A stretch of DNA of 48,580 nt. It comes from JBJXHG01 sp046160865 (GTDB lineage Bacteria > Planctomycetota > UBA1135 > GCA-002686595). Each line of letters begins with the position of its first letter. Positions within the stretch are counted from its first letter, which is position 1. Position numbers and translations under genes: made by a program. Below are positions 7,570 through 16,913 of this stretch, piece after piece. Where the stretch lies: NCBI GenBank assembly GCA_046160865.1, contig JBJXHG010000097.1, positions 1 through 48,580 of the forward strand. The letters run 5' to 3'. The notes under the pieces were generated by a model, which was not told the origin of the DNA, did not search any database, and saw only the letters and a list, made by a program, of their open reading frames with translations.

Positions 7570-9693
7570 ATGACGAACCCCGCCGAACTCCACGTGCCGA
7601 CGTTCTTGGAGGACCTGGCGCTCGTCCTGTGCGTGGCCGCAGCTACCTCGATCCTGTTCCAGCGGCTGCGGCAACCCGTCGTGCTCGGATACTTGATCGC
7701 CGGAGTGATCGTCGGTCCGCACCTTGCGATCCCGCTCTACGCTGCGCCGCGCAACCTCGAATCGTTCGCCGAGATCGGCGTCGTGCTGCTGCTGTTCTCG
7801 CTCGGGCTCGACTTCCGCCTCGCGAAGCTGCGGCGCCTCGGTCCGTCCGCGGCGTTCGTCGCGATCGTGCAGGTGAGCTGCACCATGTGGATCGGGGCCA
7901 CGGCCGCGAGTGCTCTCGGCTGGTCGCGCGTCGAGTGCTTGTTCGCGGGCGCGATGGTGTCGATCTCGAGCACGGTGCTGATCCGCAAGCTCTTCGCCGA
8001 ACTCGGCGTGGACAAGAAGCTCCAGGACGTCGTCGGCAGCGTGCTCGTGTTCGAGGACCTCGTCGCGCTCTTGCTGCTCGCTGCGCTCACGGTGATCTCG
8101 AGCGGCGCGGAGCTCGACGGCGCGGTCTTCGCGGCGGCGGCGGGCCGCCTGAGCTTCGTCCTGTTCCTCATGCTCTTCGGCGGGCTCGTCGTCATCCCGC
8201 GCGCGATCCGCTACACGGTCGCTCTGCGACGGCGCGAGACGTTGCTCGTCGCTGGCGTCGGCGTGTGCTTCGCGCTCGCGTGGCTCGCGAAGCAGGCGGG
8301 CTACTCGGTCGCGCTGGGTGCCTTCATCGCCGGGACCTTGGTGGCCGAGTCGGGCCATTCGCGCCGACTCGAGGCCATGGTCGAGCCGCTGCGCGATGTC
8401 TTCGCCGCCGTGTTCTTCGTGTCGATCGGCATGCTGCTCGACCCGCGCCCGATCGTCGACCATTGGCCGGCCGTGCTCGCGCTCACGGCAGCGGTGATCG
8501 GCGGCAAGGTGATCGGCGTCGGGACCGGCATGTTGCTCGCCGGCCGCGGTGGATCGACGGCGTTGCGCGCCGGGCTCTCGATGGCGCAGATCGGCGAGCT
8601 CTCCTTCGTGATCGCCGGGCTCGGCATTGCGAGCGGTGCAACGCGCGGCCTGTTGATGCCGGTCGCCGTCGCGGTGTCGACGATCACCGCGTTCGCCTCG
8701 CCCGTCCTCATCAAGCGCGCGGATCGCATCGAAGCGGGGGTGCGGCGCGTCGTGCCGGCGCGCGTCGCCGCACTGTGCACGCGGTATGCGGCCTGGTTGG
8801 CGCGCGCGCTCGCAGCGCGCGATCTGCGCTGGAGCGTCGTGCGCCGGTCGCTGTGGGTGATCGTGCTCGACGCGGCGCTCGTGTGCGTGCTGCTCGTGAC
8901 CGGCGCGCTCGTGTTCACGCAGCTCGAGCTCTTCCTCGGCCGCTGGTTCACGGCCGGACCCGCGATCGCGCGCGCGCTCGCCGCCGTCGCGATCGGCGGA
9001 CTGTGCGCGTTGCCCGCGGCGCCGATCCTGCGCGAAGCGCGCCGCCTCGCGCGCGTGCTCGGCGAGATCGCGCTGCCAGGACCGGGCGGCGGCGGCTTCG
9101 ATCTCGCGCTCGGATCGCGCCGCGCGTTCTCGATCGCCGTCGAGATCGCGGCGATCGCGCTCGTCGGCATCGGCGTGAGCGCCCTGACGGGCTCGTTCCT
9201 GCCATGGTTCACCGTGCCGTCGATCGTCGCCGCCGTCGTGCTCCCGATCGTGTGGGTGTGGTGGCGCACGGTGCACGATTCTCAGAGCAGCGCGCGCGCC
9301 GGCGCGGAGGTGATCCTCGACGCGCTCGGACGCGAGCGCCACGACGACGAAGCGGCCGATGCGTTCCACGAGCACGACCCCGAGCACGATGAGGTCCGGC
9401 GTTGGCTCGTGCGCGCGGCGCACCCGGCCGTCGGCGCGACCGTCGCGGAGCTCGACTTCGCTGCGTGCGGCGCGACGGTCCTCGCATTGACGCGCGGCGG
9501 CGAGCGCATCGCTCTGCCCGGCGGCGACACGCGCGTATGCGCGGGAGACGTGCTCGCGCTCACGGGCTCGAGCGTGGCCGTCGAGCGCGCGCTCGAGCGT
9601 TTGTCGAATGCGCCGCGTGCCGTGATCCCGAGCGCGCGCGCGCCGCGTGCGCCGGAACGAAGCTCCGCGCGCGACGACGCGGCGATCGGATAG
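7570..9693 (+). CDS. CPA2-family cation:proton antiporter with RCK_C domain
   Basis: 707 residues from the ATG at 7570. Residues about 10-390 match the Na+/H+ exchanger fold of KefB/YbaL-type transporters: FQRLRQPVVLGYLIAGVIVGP, LLLFSLGLDF, SISSTVLIRKLF, ALGAFIAGTLVAESGHS and LSMAQIGELSFVIAGLG. Then come about four further membrane segments (about 430-580) and a cytoplasmic C-terminal domain (about 615-695) with HPAVGATVAELDF and PGGDTRVCAGDVLALTGS, the RCK_C (TrkA-C) fold that binds a regulatory ligand. No NAD-binding RCK_N domain with a GxGxxG motif is present, unlike KefB/KefC. It probably exchanges K+ or Na+ for H+ across the inner membrane. It stands alone and diverges from the gene at 4677-7268. 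Confidence 0.9.
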   Translation: MTNPAELHVPTFLEDLALVLCVAAATSILFQRLRQPVVLGYLIAGVIVGPHLAIPLYAAPRNLESFAEIGVVLLLFSLGLDFRLAKLRRLGPSAAFVAIVQVSCTMWIGATAASALGWSRVECLFAGAMVSISSTVLIRKLFAELGVDKKLQDVVGSVLVFEDLVALLLLAALTVISSGAELDGAVFAAAAGRLSFVLFLMLFGGLVVIPRAIRYTVALRRRETLLVAGVGVCFALAWLAKQAGYSVALGAFIAGTLVAESGHSRRLEAMVEPLRDVFAAVFFVSIGMLLDPRPIVDHWPAVLALTAAVIGGKVIGVGTGMLLAGRGGSTALRAGLSMAQIGELSFVIAGLGIASGATRGLLMPVAVAVSTITAFASPVLIKRADRIEAGVRRVVPARVAALCTRYAAWLARALAARDLRWSVVRRSLWVIVLDAALVCVLLVTGALVFTQLELFLGRWFTAGPAIARALAAVAIGGLCALPAAPILREARRLARVLGEIALPGPGGGGFDLALGSRRAFSIAVEIAAIALVGIGVSALTGSFLPWFTVPSIVAAVVLPIVWVWWRTVHDSQSSARAGAEVILDALGRERHDDEAADAFHEHDPEHDEVRRWLVRAAHPAVGATVAELDFAACGATVLALTRGGERIALPGGDTRVCAGDVLALTGSSVAVERALERLSNAPRAVIPSARAPRAPERSSARDDAAIG

Positions 9694-9877
9694 CGCCGGT
9701 TTCACGAGCCGTCGAGACCGCTGTGCGTGCCGCAGCTCGCGTCGACCGCGTCGCAGCTCCGCCGCGCAGTGCGTGCGAGTACGTGTCGTCGCTGGTCGTC
9801 GTCACTGCGGCCGCGGAACGACCAAGAGTCTCGACGGCTCGTGCAAACGGCTCTACTCTCCCCGCAGGAGTTCGCGC

Positions 9878-11071
9878 ATGAGCATTCAGGTCGCCCGGCG
9901 GCTCGCCGGCTTGGTCCAATCCGACATCCGGCGCATGACGCGCGAGTGCGAGCGCGTCGGGGGCCTGAACCTCGGGCAGGGGATCTGCGATCTGCCGACG
10001 CCGCCGCTCGTGCGCGAGGGCGCGATCGCGGCGATCCGCGCGCAGAAGAGCACGTACTCGTTCGCGGAAGGCATCCTCGAGCTACGTGAAGCGATCGCGC
10101 GCAAGCTCGCGCGCGACAACGGCCTCGTCGCCGATCCGCTGAGCGAAATCGTCGTGACGGTGGGTGCGAGCGGCGCCTACGCGGCCGCCATCCACGCGCT
10201 GCTCGATCCGGGCGACGGCATCCTGCTGTTCGAGCCGTACTACGGTTACCACCTCAACGCGGCGATTCTCGCCGGCCTCGAGCCGCACTACCTCGCGCTC
10301 GCCGCGCCGGACTTTCGCTTGCGCGAGGACGCGCTGCGCGCGGCGCTCTTGCCGAACACGCGCGCGGTCGTCGTGTGCACGCCGTCGAACCCGAGCGGCA
10401 AGATGTTCGATCGCGAGGAGCTCGAGATCCTCGCGCGCGTCGCGCGCGAGAAGGACCTGCTCGTGATCACCGACGAGATCTACGAGTACATTCGCTACGG
10501 CGGGCGCCCGCACGTCTCGCCCGCGTCGGTTGGCGATCTGCGCGCGCGCACCGTGTCGATCCTCGGGCTGTCGAAGACGTTCAGCATCACCGGCTGGCGC
10601 CTGGGCTACGTCGTCGCCCCGGCCGAGATGGCGCGCGCGATCACGCTCGTCAGTGACCTCTTCTACGTGTGCGCGCCGACGCCACTCCAGCACGGGGTCG
10701 CGGCGGGTTTCGCCGCGCCGCAGAGCTTCTTCGACGATCTCGCGCACGAGTACGCGCGGAAGCGCGAGCGCGTCTGCGCGGCGCTCGAGACCGCGCGGCT
10801 GGCGCCGATCTGGCCGCAGGGCGCGTACTACGTGCTCTGCGACGTGAGCGATCTGGGTCATCGCACTGCGCGCGAGGCGGCGCTGTGGTTGCTCGAGAAG
10901 ATCGGTGTCGCGACCGTGCCCGGCACTGCTTTCTACCACGGCCCCGAAGGCGAGCGCTTCGTGCGCGTGTGCTTCGCGAAGGAGGACGACGTCCTCGACG
11001 ACGCGTGCCGGCGGTTCGAGCGCTTGCGCGGAGCGCCCGCGTGCGACGCGTCCTCGCGTCGCACGCTTTAA
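9878..11071 (+). CDS. PLP-dependent class I/II aminotransferase
   Basis: 397 residues; ATG at 9878 with GCAGGAG seven bases upstream. Fold-type I aminotransferase with all key residues: NLGQGICDLPTPP near the N-terminus, YSFAEGILELREAIA at 60-74, Asn171 in PSNPSGKMF, Asp199 in ITDEIYEY, the PLP lysine Lys233 in LSKTFSITGWRLGY, and Arg241 for the substrate carboxylate. It transfers an amino group between an amino acid and a 2-oxo acid in the cytoplasm. The family includes aspartate, kynurenine and methionine aminotransferases, and the substrate cannot be fixed here. No pathway partner is adjacent. The stop codon lies inside the left copy of a dispersed repeat at 11064. Confidence 0.92.
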   Translation: MSIQVARRLAGLVQSDIRRMTRECERVGGLNLGQGICDLPTPPLVREGAIAAIRAQKSTYSFAEGILELREAIARKLARDNGLVADPLSEIVVTVGASGAYAAAIHALLDPGDGILLFEPYYGYHLNAAILAGLEPHYLALAAPDFRLREDALRAALLPNTRAVVVCTPSNPSGKMFDREELEILARVAREKDLLVITDEIYEYIRYGGRPHVSPASVGDLRARTVSILGLSKTFSITGWRLGYVVAPAEMARAITLVSDLFYVCAPTPLQHGVAAGFAAPQSFFDDLAHEYARKRERVCAALETARLAPIWPQGAYYVLCDVSDLGHRTAREAALWLLEKIGVATVPGTAFYHGPEGERFVRVCFAKEDDVLDDACRRFERLRGAPACDASSRRTL

Positions 11072-11103
11072 ACGGCGGGGAACCGTTGCGGTTGTCTGCG
11101 CTC
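11064..11103 (+). repeat. Dispersed 3' element, copy 2
   Basis: Starts CGCTTTAAACGGCGGGG and includes the stop codon TAA (11069-11071) of the aminotransferase. The core 11071-11087 is a 5-bp stem AACGG/CCGTT with loop CGGGGAA. It is an imperfect 40-bp inverted repeat of 11248-11287, so the two copies face each other in the convergent gap. Confidence 0.75.
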
Positions 11104-11247
11104 GACTGGCCCCCTGCGGTCTGTCTCTGCTTCGCGTTTGCCTTTGCGCGGCTGCGACGACGAGACCAGTCGACTCGTTGTCGAACCGAACGCGTTCGCA
11201 TTCGCGCAACGGGACTTCGTCACCACAGGCAAGATGCGAGACACAGT

Positions 11248-11287
11248 GAGCGCAAGCAGCTGCAACGGGGCCCCGCCGTTTGAAGCG
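11248..11287 (-). repeat. Dispersed 3' element, copy 3
   Basis: On the minus strand CGCTTCAAACGGCGGGG opens the element. The core at 11264-11280 pairs AACGG/CCGTT around loop CGGGGCC. It lies about 80 bp downstream of the aldehyde dehydrogenase stop, in that gene's orientation, and inverted to copy 2. Confidence 0.75.
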
Positions 11288-11360
11288 CTCCGCGTGCGAG
11301 GCACGCTTCGCGCATGCGCTCCGCGCGGCAGGCCGCGCTACGCGCAAGGCCGCGTGGCGC

Positions 11361-12788
<1,428 letters not shown>

Positions 12789-12902
12789 CGTGCGCTGAGC
12801 GTAGCGCACGGTGGGGGAAGTGCGCGCGCAGGGCGACCCGTTCGTCGGCATCGGCGAGAAGAACGGATCGCGCGCGTGCATTCGTCCCGTGCGGGCTGTC
12901 CA

Positions 12903-13892
12903 ATGACCCGCACGATGGTCGGCGAGCGACTTTCGATGATCTCCTCCGGAGCGTTCGTCGCGGAGCTCGCGCGCGAAGTCGAACGCGGGTTGCTCGCGCG
13001 GCCGAAGCGCTTGCCGTGCCGCTTCTTCTACGACGACGCGGGCTCCGAGCTATTCGAGGAGATCTGCGCGCTGCCGGAGTACTACCTGACGCGCGCCGAG
13101 GACGAAATCCTGCGCGCGCAGGCCGCCGGCATCGTCGCGAGCGTCCCGGACGACAGCGCGTTCGTCGAGCTCGGCAGCGGCAGCGCACGGAAGACGCGCC
13201 ATGTCATCGAGGCCGGTCTCGAGCGTTCGCGCTCGCTCGTCTACATCCCGATCGACATCTCGCCGGCGGCGCTCGCGCAGAGTGCACGCGAGCTCGTCGC
13301 GACGTTTCCGCGACTCACCGTGCGCGCGCTCGCTGCGGAGTACGGCGAAGGACTGCGGCTGCTGCGCGCCGAATCCGGCGGACCGATGCTCGTGCTGTGG
13401 CTCGGCTCGAACGTCGGCAACTTCGAACGCGTCGAAGCCGCACGCTTCTTGACGCGGCTCTCGCTCGGAATGGCCGCGGACGACCGCTTGCTCGTCGGCA
13501 TCGATCTCCGCAAGGACCGGCGTGTGCTCGAAGCCGCCTACGACGATTCCGCGGGCGTGACCGCGCGGTTCAACAAGAACCTGCTCGTGCGGATCAACCG
13601 CGATCTCGGCGCGGCGTTCGACCCCGACTCGTTCCGGCACGTCGCGCAGTACGACGAGGTCGCTGGACGCATCTCGATGTACCTCGAGAGTCGCGTCGAG
13701 CAGGAAGTCGCGATCCCCGCGCTCGAGTGTTCGGTGCGCTTCGCGCGCGGCGAGCGCATTCACACCGAGGATTCGTACAAGTACTCGCTGCGCGAGATCG
13801 ACGAGCTCGCGCGCGGCGGAGGATTTCAGGTCGACGCGACTTGGCTCGACGATCACGGACGATTCAGCGTGAACCTCTTCCGACCGCGCTGA
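12903..13892 (+). CDS. egtD: L-histidine N(alpha)-methyltransferase EgtD
   Basis: 329 residues, close to the usual 320 or so. Start ATG at 12903; the frame is open far upstream, but only as a shadow of the aldehyde dehydrogenase. Family motifs: FFYDDAGSELFEEICALPEYY at 41-61 with the two tyrosines that contact histidine in the known structure, the SAM site VELGSGSARKTRHVI, VLWLGSNVGNFE, and ERIHTEDSYKYS near the C-terminus carrying the conserved Glu and Ser that hold the substrate. The enzyme trimethylates histidine to hercynine, the first step of ergothioneine synthesis. No egtB, egtC or egtE homologue is in the window, so the sulfur-insertion step is encoded elsewhere or absent. Confidence 0.92.
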   Translation: MTRTMVGERLSMISSGAFVAELAREVERGLLARPKRLPCRFFYDDAGSELFEEICALPEYYLTRAEDEILRAQAAGIVASVPDDSAFVELGSGSARKTRHVIEAGLERSRSLVYIPIDISPAALAQSARELVATFPRLTVRALAAEYGEGLRLLRAESGGPMLVLWLGSNVGNFERVEAARFLTRLSLGMAADDRLLVGIDLRKDRRVLEAAYDDSAGVTARFNKNLLVRINRDLGAAFDPDSFRHVAQYDEVAGRISMYLESRVEQEVAIPALECSVRFARGERIHTEDSYKYSLREIDELARGGGFQVDATWLDDHGRFSVNLFRPR

Positions 13893-13919
13893 CTCGCACG
13901 CGCCGGGGCCGCGCCGGGC

Positions 13920-13963
13920 AAAAAAAGCATCCCTGCCGCGGTGATCCGCGACAGGGATGCTTT
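13920..13963 (-). terminator. Strong intrinsic terminator between convergent genes
   Basis: A 12-bp perfect stem, AAAGCATCCCTG (13924-13935) with CAGGGATGCTTT (13952-13963), continues past one mismatch into CGCGG/CCGCG around a TGAT loop. Seven A residues at 13920-13926 become a T7 tract on the minus strand, so this terminates the small secreted-protein gene at 14022-14420. It may also act on egtD from the other side. Confidence 0.85.
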
Positions 13964-14021
13964 CCGATCCCGGCTCCCATCCAAATCTCGGCCAACCTCG
14001 GCCGACGCCGGATCGGAGGTC

Positions 14022-14420
14022 TCAGTCCGCGCGTCTGCTCCAGTGCGCCGGACGCCACACCTTCACCGTGCGGTGCTCGTAACGGCCGCCACGCTCGACG
14101 GTTTGCCAGCGACCCGGCGACGTGCAAACTCGTTGGGGACGACCGTGGCAGTCGTAGCGCGTCGCGTAGATCGGCGGTGCCCAGACACGCTCGCAGGATC
14201 GGGGAACCCAGACGCGCTCGACGACGGACTCGTAGCATCCAGGGACCCACACTTCGCGCGGCGCGCACTCCGCGCGCGCGCGTTCGGGCGACCAAGAGAT
14301 GCCGAACGAGCCGTGGCGTCCGTGTTTGCCGAGGTGGAAGGTGAATCCGTCCGCTCGCACGGGAGACGCACACAGGGTCGCCAGGGCGAAGACGGAAACA
14401 CAGAGGGTCGTGATCTTCAT
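14022..14420 (-). CDS. Small secreted protein with VWVPG-type repeats
   Basis: 132 residues from the ATG at 14420. MKITTLCVSVFALATLCASPVRADG is a Sec signal peptide with an A-D-G cleavage region, and GGAG lies about eight bases upstream. The mature 110 residues are basic and rich in Trp, Tyr, Arg and Cys, with near-repeated units REVWVPGCYESVVERVWVP and SCERVWAPPIYATRYDC. Similar YxWVPGxYE repeats occur in many short periplasmic proteins of unknown role. Four cysteines in the mature part may form disulfides. It is followed by the strong terminator at 13920-13963 and diverges from the DUF1579 lipoprotein. No function assigned. Confidence 0.75.
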   Translation of the reverse strand: MKITTLCVSVFALATLCASPVRADGFTFHLGKHGRHGSFGISWSPERARAECAPREVWVPGCYESVVERVWVPRSCERVWAPPIYATRYDCHGRPQRVCTSPGRWQTVERGGRYEHRTVKVWRPAHWSRRAD

Positions 14421-14574
14421 TGGGGAACTCCGGCCGCCGGTCGGGCGGCGCGTGCGCGAAAAGGCGAAAGTCGTGCCGCAGCACCGCGCGCGTACTGTGT
14501 GCGCGGCTGCGTAGCGGGAGGACGCGGGCGAAGACAAACTGTCCACCCGCGCGGGCAAGCTCGCGCGTCACACG

Positions 14575-15183
14575 ATGCAAAACGCCACCCTCATTGCTCT
14601 CGTCGTCGGATCGGCTGGGCTCGCGTCGTGCGCCGCGAGCGAGCCCACGCGTGCCGCGGTACCCGAGCGCTCCGCGCCGACGGTGTCGATCGAAGCTCAG
14701 GTCGACGAACTCGTGCGTGCTTCCGCACCGCGCGAAGGCCACCGCGCGTTGGATCCGCTCGTCGGACACTGGTCCGTCACGCTGAGCGACGTCCACGGCG
14801 GTGGTCGCGAGACCGAGCTCGCGCGCGGGCACGCCACGATCGCGTGGGTCCTCGACGGGCGCTTCTTGCGCTGGGACGCGGAGCTCGCGATCGCCGGGGA
14901 GCCGCGCCATACGACGGGCTACCTCGGTTTCGACAAGCGCGGCGGAGTGTACGAGCTCCTGATGATCTCGAACCTCGCGACCGGGATGAGTGTCGCGCAA
15001 GGCAGCGGGGATCTCGCGCGCTCGGGCATCCGCTTCCAACTCGAGCAAGCGGACCCCAGCAGCGGTTCGATCTTGCGCATGCAGAGCCGGCTCGCGCTGA
15101 TGACGCACGATCACTTCGCGCTGGATCAGCTCGCCGACGACGGCCGCATCGTGCGCCGGACGCACTACCGGCGCGCGCTATGA
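14575..15183 (+). CDS. DUF1579-like lipoprotein
   Basis: 202 residues; ATG at 14575. The signal peptide MQNATLIALVVGSAGLASC ends in a lipobox LASC (Cys19). The mature part has PLVGHWSVTLSDVHG, ATIAWVLDGRFLRWDAE and TTGYLGFDKRGGVYELLMI, the DUF1579 pattern also seen in the truncated gene at 1-554. Likely an outer-membrane or periplasmic lipoprotein of unknown role. Its last six bases overlap the convergent ABC permease gene ending at 15178. The family assignment is good, the function open. Confidence 0.8.
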   Translation: MQNATLIALVVGSAGLASCAASEPTRAAVPERSAPTVSIEAQVDELVRASAPREGHRALDPLVGHWSVTLSDVHGGGRETELARGHATIAWVLDGRFLRWDAELAIAGEPRHTTGYLGFDKRGGVYELLMISNLATGMSVAQGSGDLARSGIRFQLEQADPSSGSILRMQSRLALMTHDHFALDQLADDGRIVRRTHYRRAL

Positions 15184-15960
15184 CGGTAGAACGAACTCCT
15201 TGCGCCGCACGACCCACGCGCCGAGGAGAAGCGCGCCGAGTCCGATGCCGGCGAGCGCTCCACTCGCGGTCGTGACGCTCGCGAGGTCGGCGCTCGAGAA
15301 TGTCTCCACGCGCCGCCACGCGTCGCCGCCGACGCCGACGACCAAACTGCGCACGTAGTACTGCACGGTGATGCGCTGGCTCTGGCCGGGGAGGTTCGCG
15401 AAGAAGCCCTCGATCGCGAACGTGTAGACCAATCCGACGATCATCGGATGTCGGACGAACACGCCGAGCGCGGCGAACAGCGCGCTGTACGCCACGGCGC
15501 CGCAGATCACCCCGAGGTACAGCGACTTCGCGATCTCGGGCGCGAGTTCGCCTCCCGAGCCGGTCGCGCGCCCGGCGGCGGCGAGGAACGTGAACGTCGC
15601 GACGAAGAGCATCGCGCCGAGGCACAGCACCGTCGCGGACCAGCGACCGAAGAACAGCGCGGCGCGCGGGATCGGCCGCGTGAACAAGTACGTGATCGTG
15701 CGGTCTTCGACCTCGTCCGACACCACGGCCGTCCCGGCGACGAGCGCGAGCAGCGGAACGATCGCCTGCAGGTAGAGCGACCAGCCGACGTTCGTCGTGA
15801 GCTCGGCGGGTGAGATCCGGCCGCGGGATCCGATGGCTGCGACCCAGCCGACGAGCACGGGGACGCACGCGAGCAGCGTGCACACGAGCGCCTTGCGCGT
15901 GCGCACGATGCGCACGAGCTGCGTGCGGAAGATCAGAAAGGACGTGGAGAGGAGCACCAT
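15178..15960 (-). CDS. ABC-2 type transporter permease
   Basis: 260 residues from the ATG at 15960 (MVLLSTSFLIFRTQLVRIVRTRKAL). About six membrane segments, with the ABC-2 hallmark AVVSDEVEDRTITYLFTRPIPRAALFFGRW after the second. This is the membrane part of an exporter and is the last gene of a four-gene minus-strand operon. Its likely partner ATPase ends at 15990, 29 bp upstream. The family covers exporters of drugs, lipids, haem and polysaccharides, as well as gliding and copper systems such as NosFY; the substrate is not visible here. Confidence 0.85.
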   Translation of the reverse strand: MVLLSTSFLIFRTQLVRIVRTRKALVCTLLACVPVLVGWVAAIGSRGRISPAELTTNVGWSLYLQAIVPLLALVAGTAVVSDEVEDRTITYLFTRPIPRAALFFGRWSATVLCLGAMLFVATFTFLAAAGRATGSGGELAPEIAKSLYLGVICGAVAYSALFAALGVFVRHPMIVGLVYTFAIEGFFANLPGQSQRITVQYYVRSLVVGVGGDAWRRVETFSSADLASVTTASGALAGIGLGALLLGAWVVRRKEFVLPS

Positions 15961-15989
15961 GTGACGGCCGGAGTGGGGCAGGGCGGCGG

Positions 15990-16913
15990 TCAGCCCACCA
16001 AATAGTCGAAGACGGCCTCGAGACCGGCGTCGGCGGTCTCCATCGATTGGATGCCGGCGCGCTCGGTGCGCGCGATCTCGGGCAGCGCGCGGAAGAAGCC
16101 GTCGATGTCGTACGTTTCGAGATCGATCGTCGCGCCGTCGGGTGCGAGCCGTGCCGCGGCGACGGACGGCGAGGCGAGGAGCGCGCACGCCAAGCGCCGC
16201 GGCGCGGCGGCCGTCAACCGCACCTTGCGCGGATGTCGCGCGAGCAGTTGGCGGATCTCGGGCAGCTTGCCGTGCGCGAGCAGGCGTCCGCGGTGCAAGA
16301 GCAGCACTTCCTCCGTCAGGCTCTCGACCTCGTGCAGCACGTGGCTCGAGATCAGGATGTGCACGCCCTCGGCCGCGATCTCGCGGAAGAGCGCGAGCAT
16401 CTGCGCGCGGCCGAGCGGGTCGAGGCCGGTGAGCGGCTCGTCGACGACGAGGCAGCGCGGACCGTGCGCGATCGCTTGCGCGAGCTTCGCGCGCTGCCGC
16501 ATGCCTTTCGAGTAGCCGCGGATCTTGCGTCGCATGTCGGCGGCCAGGTCCACGCGCTCGAGCGCACGCGTCGCGCGTGCCGTGGCCTCGGCAGCGGAGA
16601 AGCCGTGCAAACGGGTCAAGAAGCGCACGAACTCGAAGCCGCTCATGTCGTCGTAGAACGCATCTTGCTGCGGCGCGAAGCCAAGCTCGGCGAAGTACGC
16701 TCGATTGGCGAATGGTTCGTGTCCAAGGACGCGCAACGCGCCGCGCGACGGGCGGATCTCGCCGGCCACGAGCTTGAGCAGGGTCGACTTGCCCGCGCCG
16801 TTCGGTCCCAGGAGACCCGTGATGCCGGCTTCGATCGAGACGCTGAGCTCGTTCAAGCCGACGACCTGTCCGTACCAGCGGCCGAGGTCGTGCGCTTCGA
16901 TCCAGCCCTTCAA
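15990..16913 (-). CDS. ABC transporter ATP-binding protein (second pair), TTG start
   Basis: 307 residues. No ATG fits: the start is a TTG at 16913 preceded by GGAGG at six bases, overlapping the stop of the upstream permease as TTGA, so translation is coupled. Walker A GPNGAGKS at 36-43, signature YSKGMRQRAKLAQA, Walker B CLVVDEPLTGLDP and the H-loop in LISSHVLHE are intact. A C-terminal regulatory part of about 90 residues follows. It energises the permease downstream. The nearby first ATPase is a paralogue with the same domain plan. Confidence 0.88.
   Translation of the reverse strand: MKGWIEAHDLGRWYGQVVGLNELSVSIEAGITGLLGPNGAGKSTLLKLVAGEIRPSRGALRVLGHEPFANRAYFAELGFAPQQDAFYDDMSGFEFVRFLTRLHGFSAAEATARATRALERVDLAADMRRKIRGYSKGMRQRAKLAQAIAHGPRCLVVDEPLTGLDPLGRAQMLALFREIAAEGVHILISSHVLHEVESLTEEVLLLHRGRLLAHGKLPEIRQLLARHPRKVRLTAAAPRRLACALLASPSVAAARLAPDGATIDLETYDIDGFFRALPEIARTERAGIQSMETADAGLEAVFDYLVG

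Noticed and set aside
5427..9392. A 1321-codon open frame on the plus strand
   Set aside because: It runs antisense across the 4677-7268 gene and out of frame over the antiporter; it is Arg/Ala/His-rich with no domain. Stop codons are rare in such GC-rich DNA.
7333..9705. A 790-codon open frame antisense to the antiporter
   Set aside because: Low-complexity His/Arg/Glu-rich translation with no motif; the plus strand has a clear transporter.
11064..11287. The inverted 40-bp repeats as a transposon
   Set aside because: The repeats are imperfect, there is no target duplication, and a third copy stands alone at 4594, so a dispersed gene-end element fits better.
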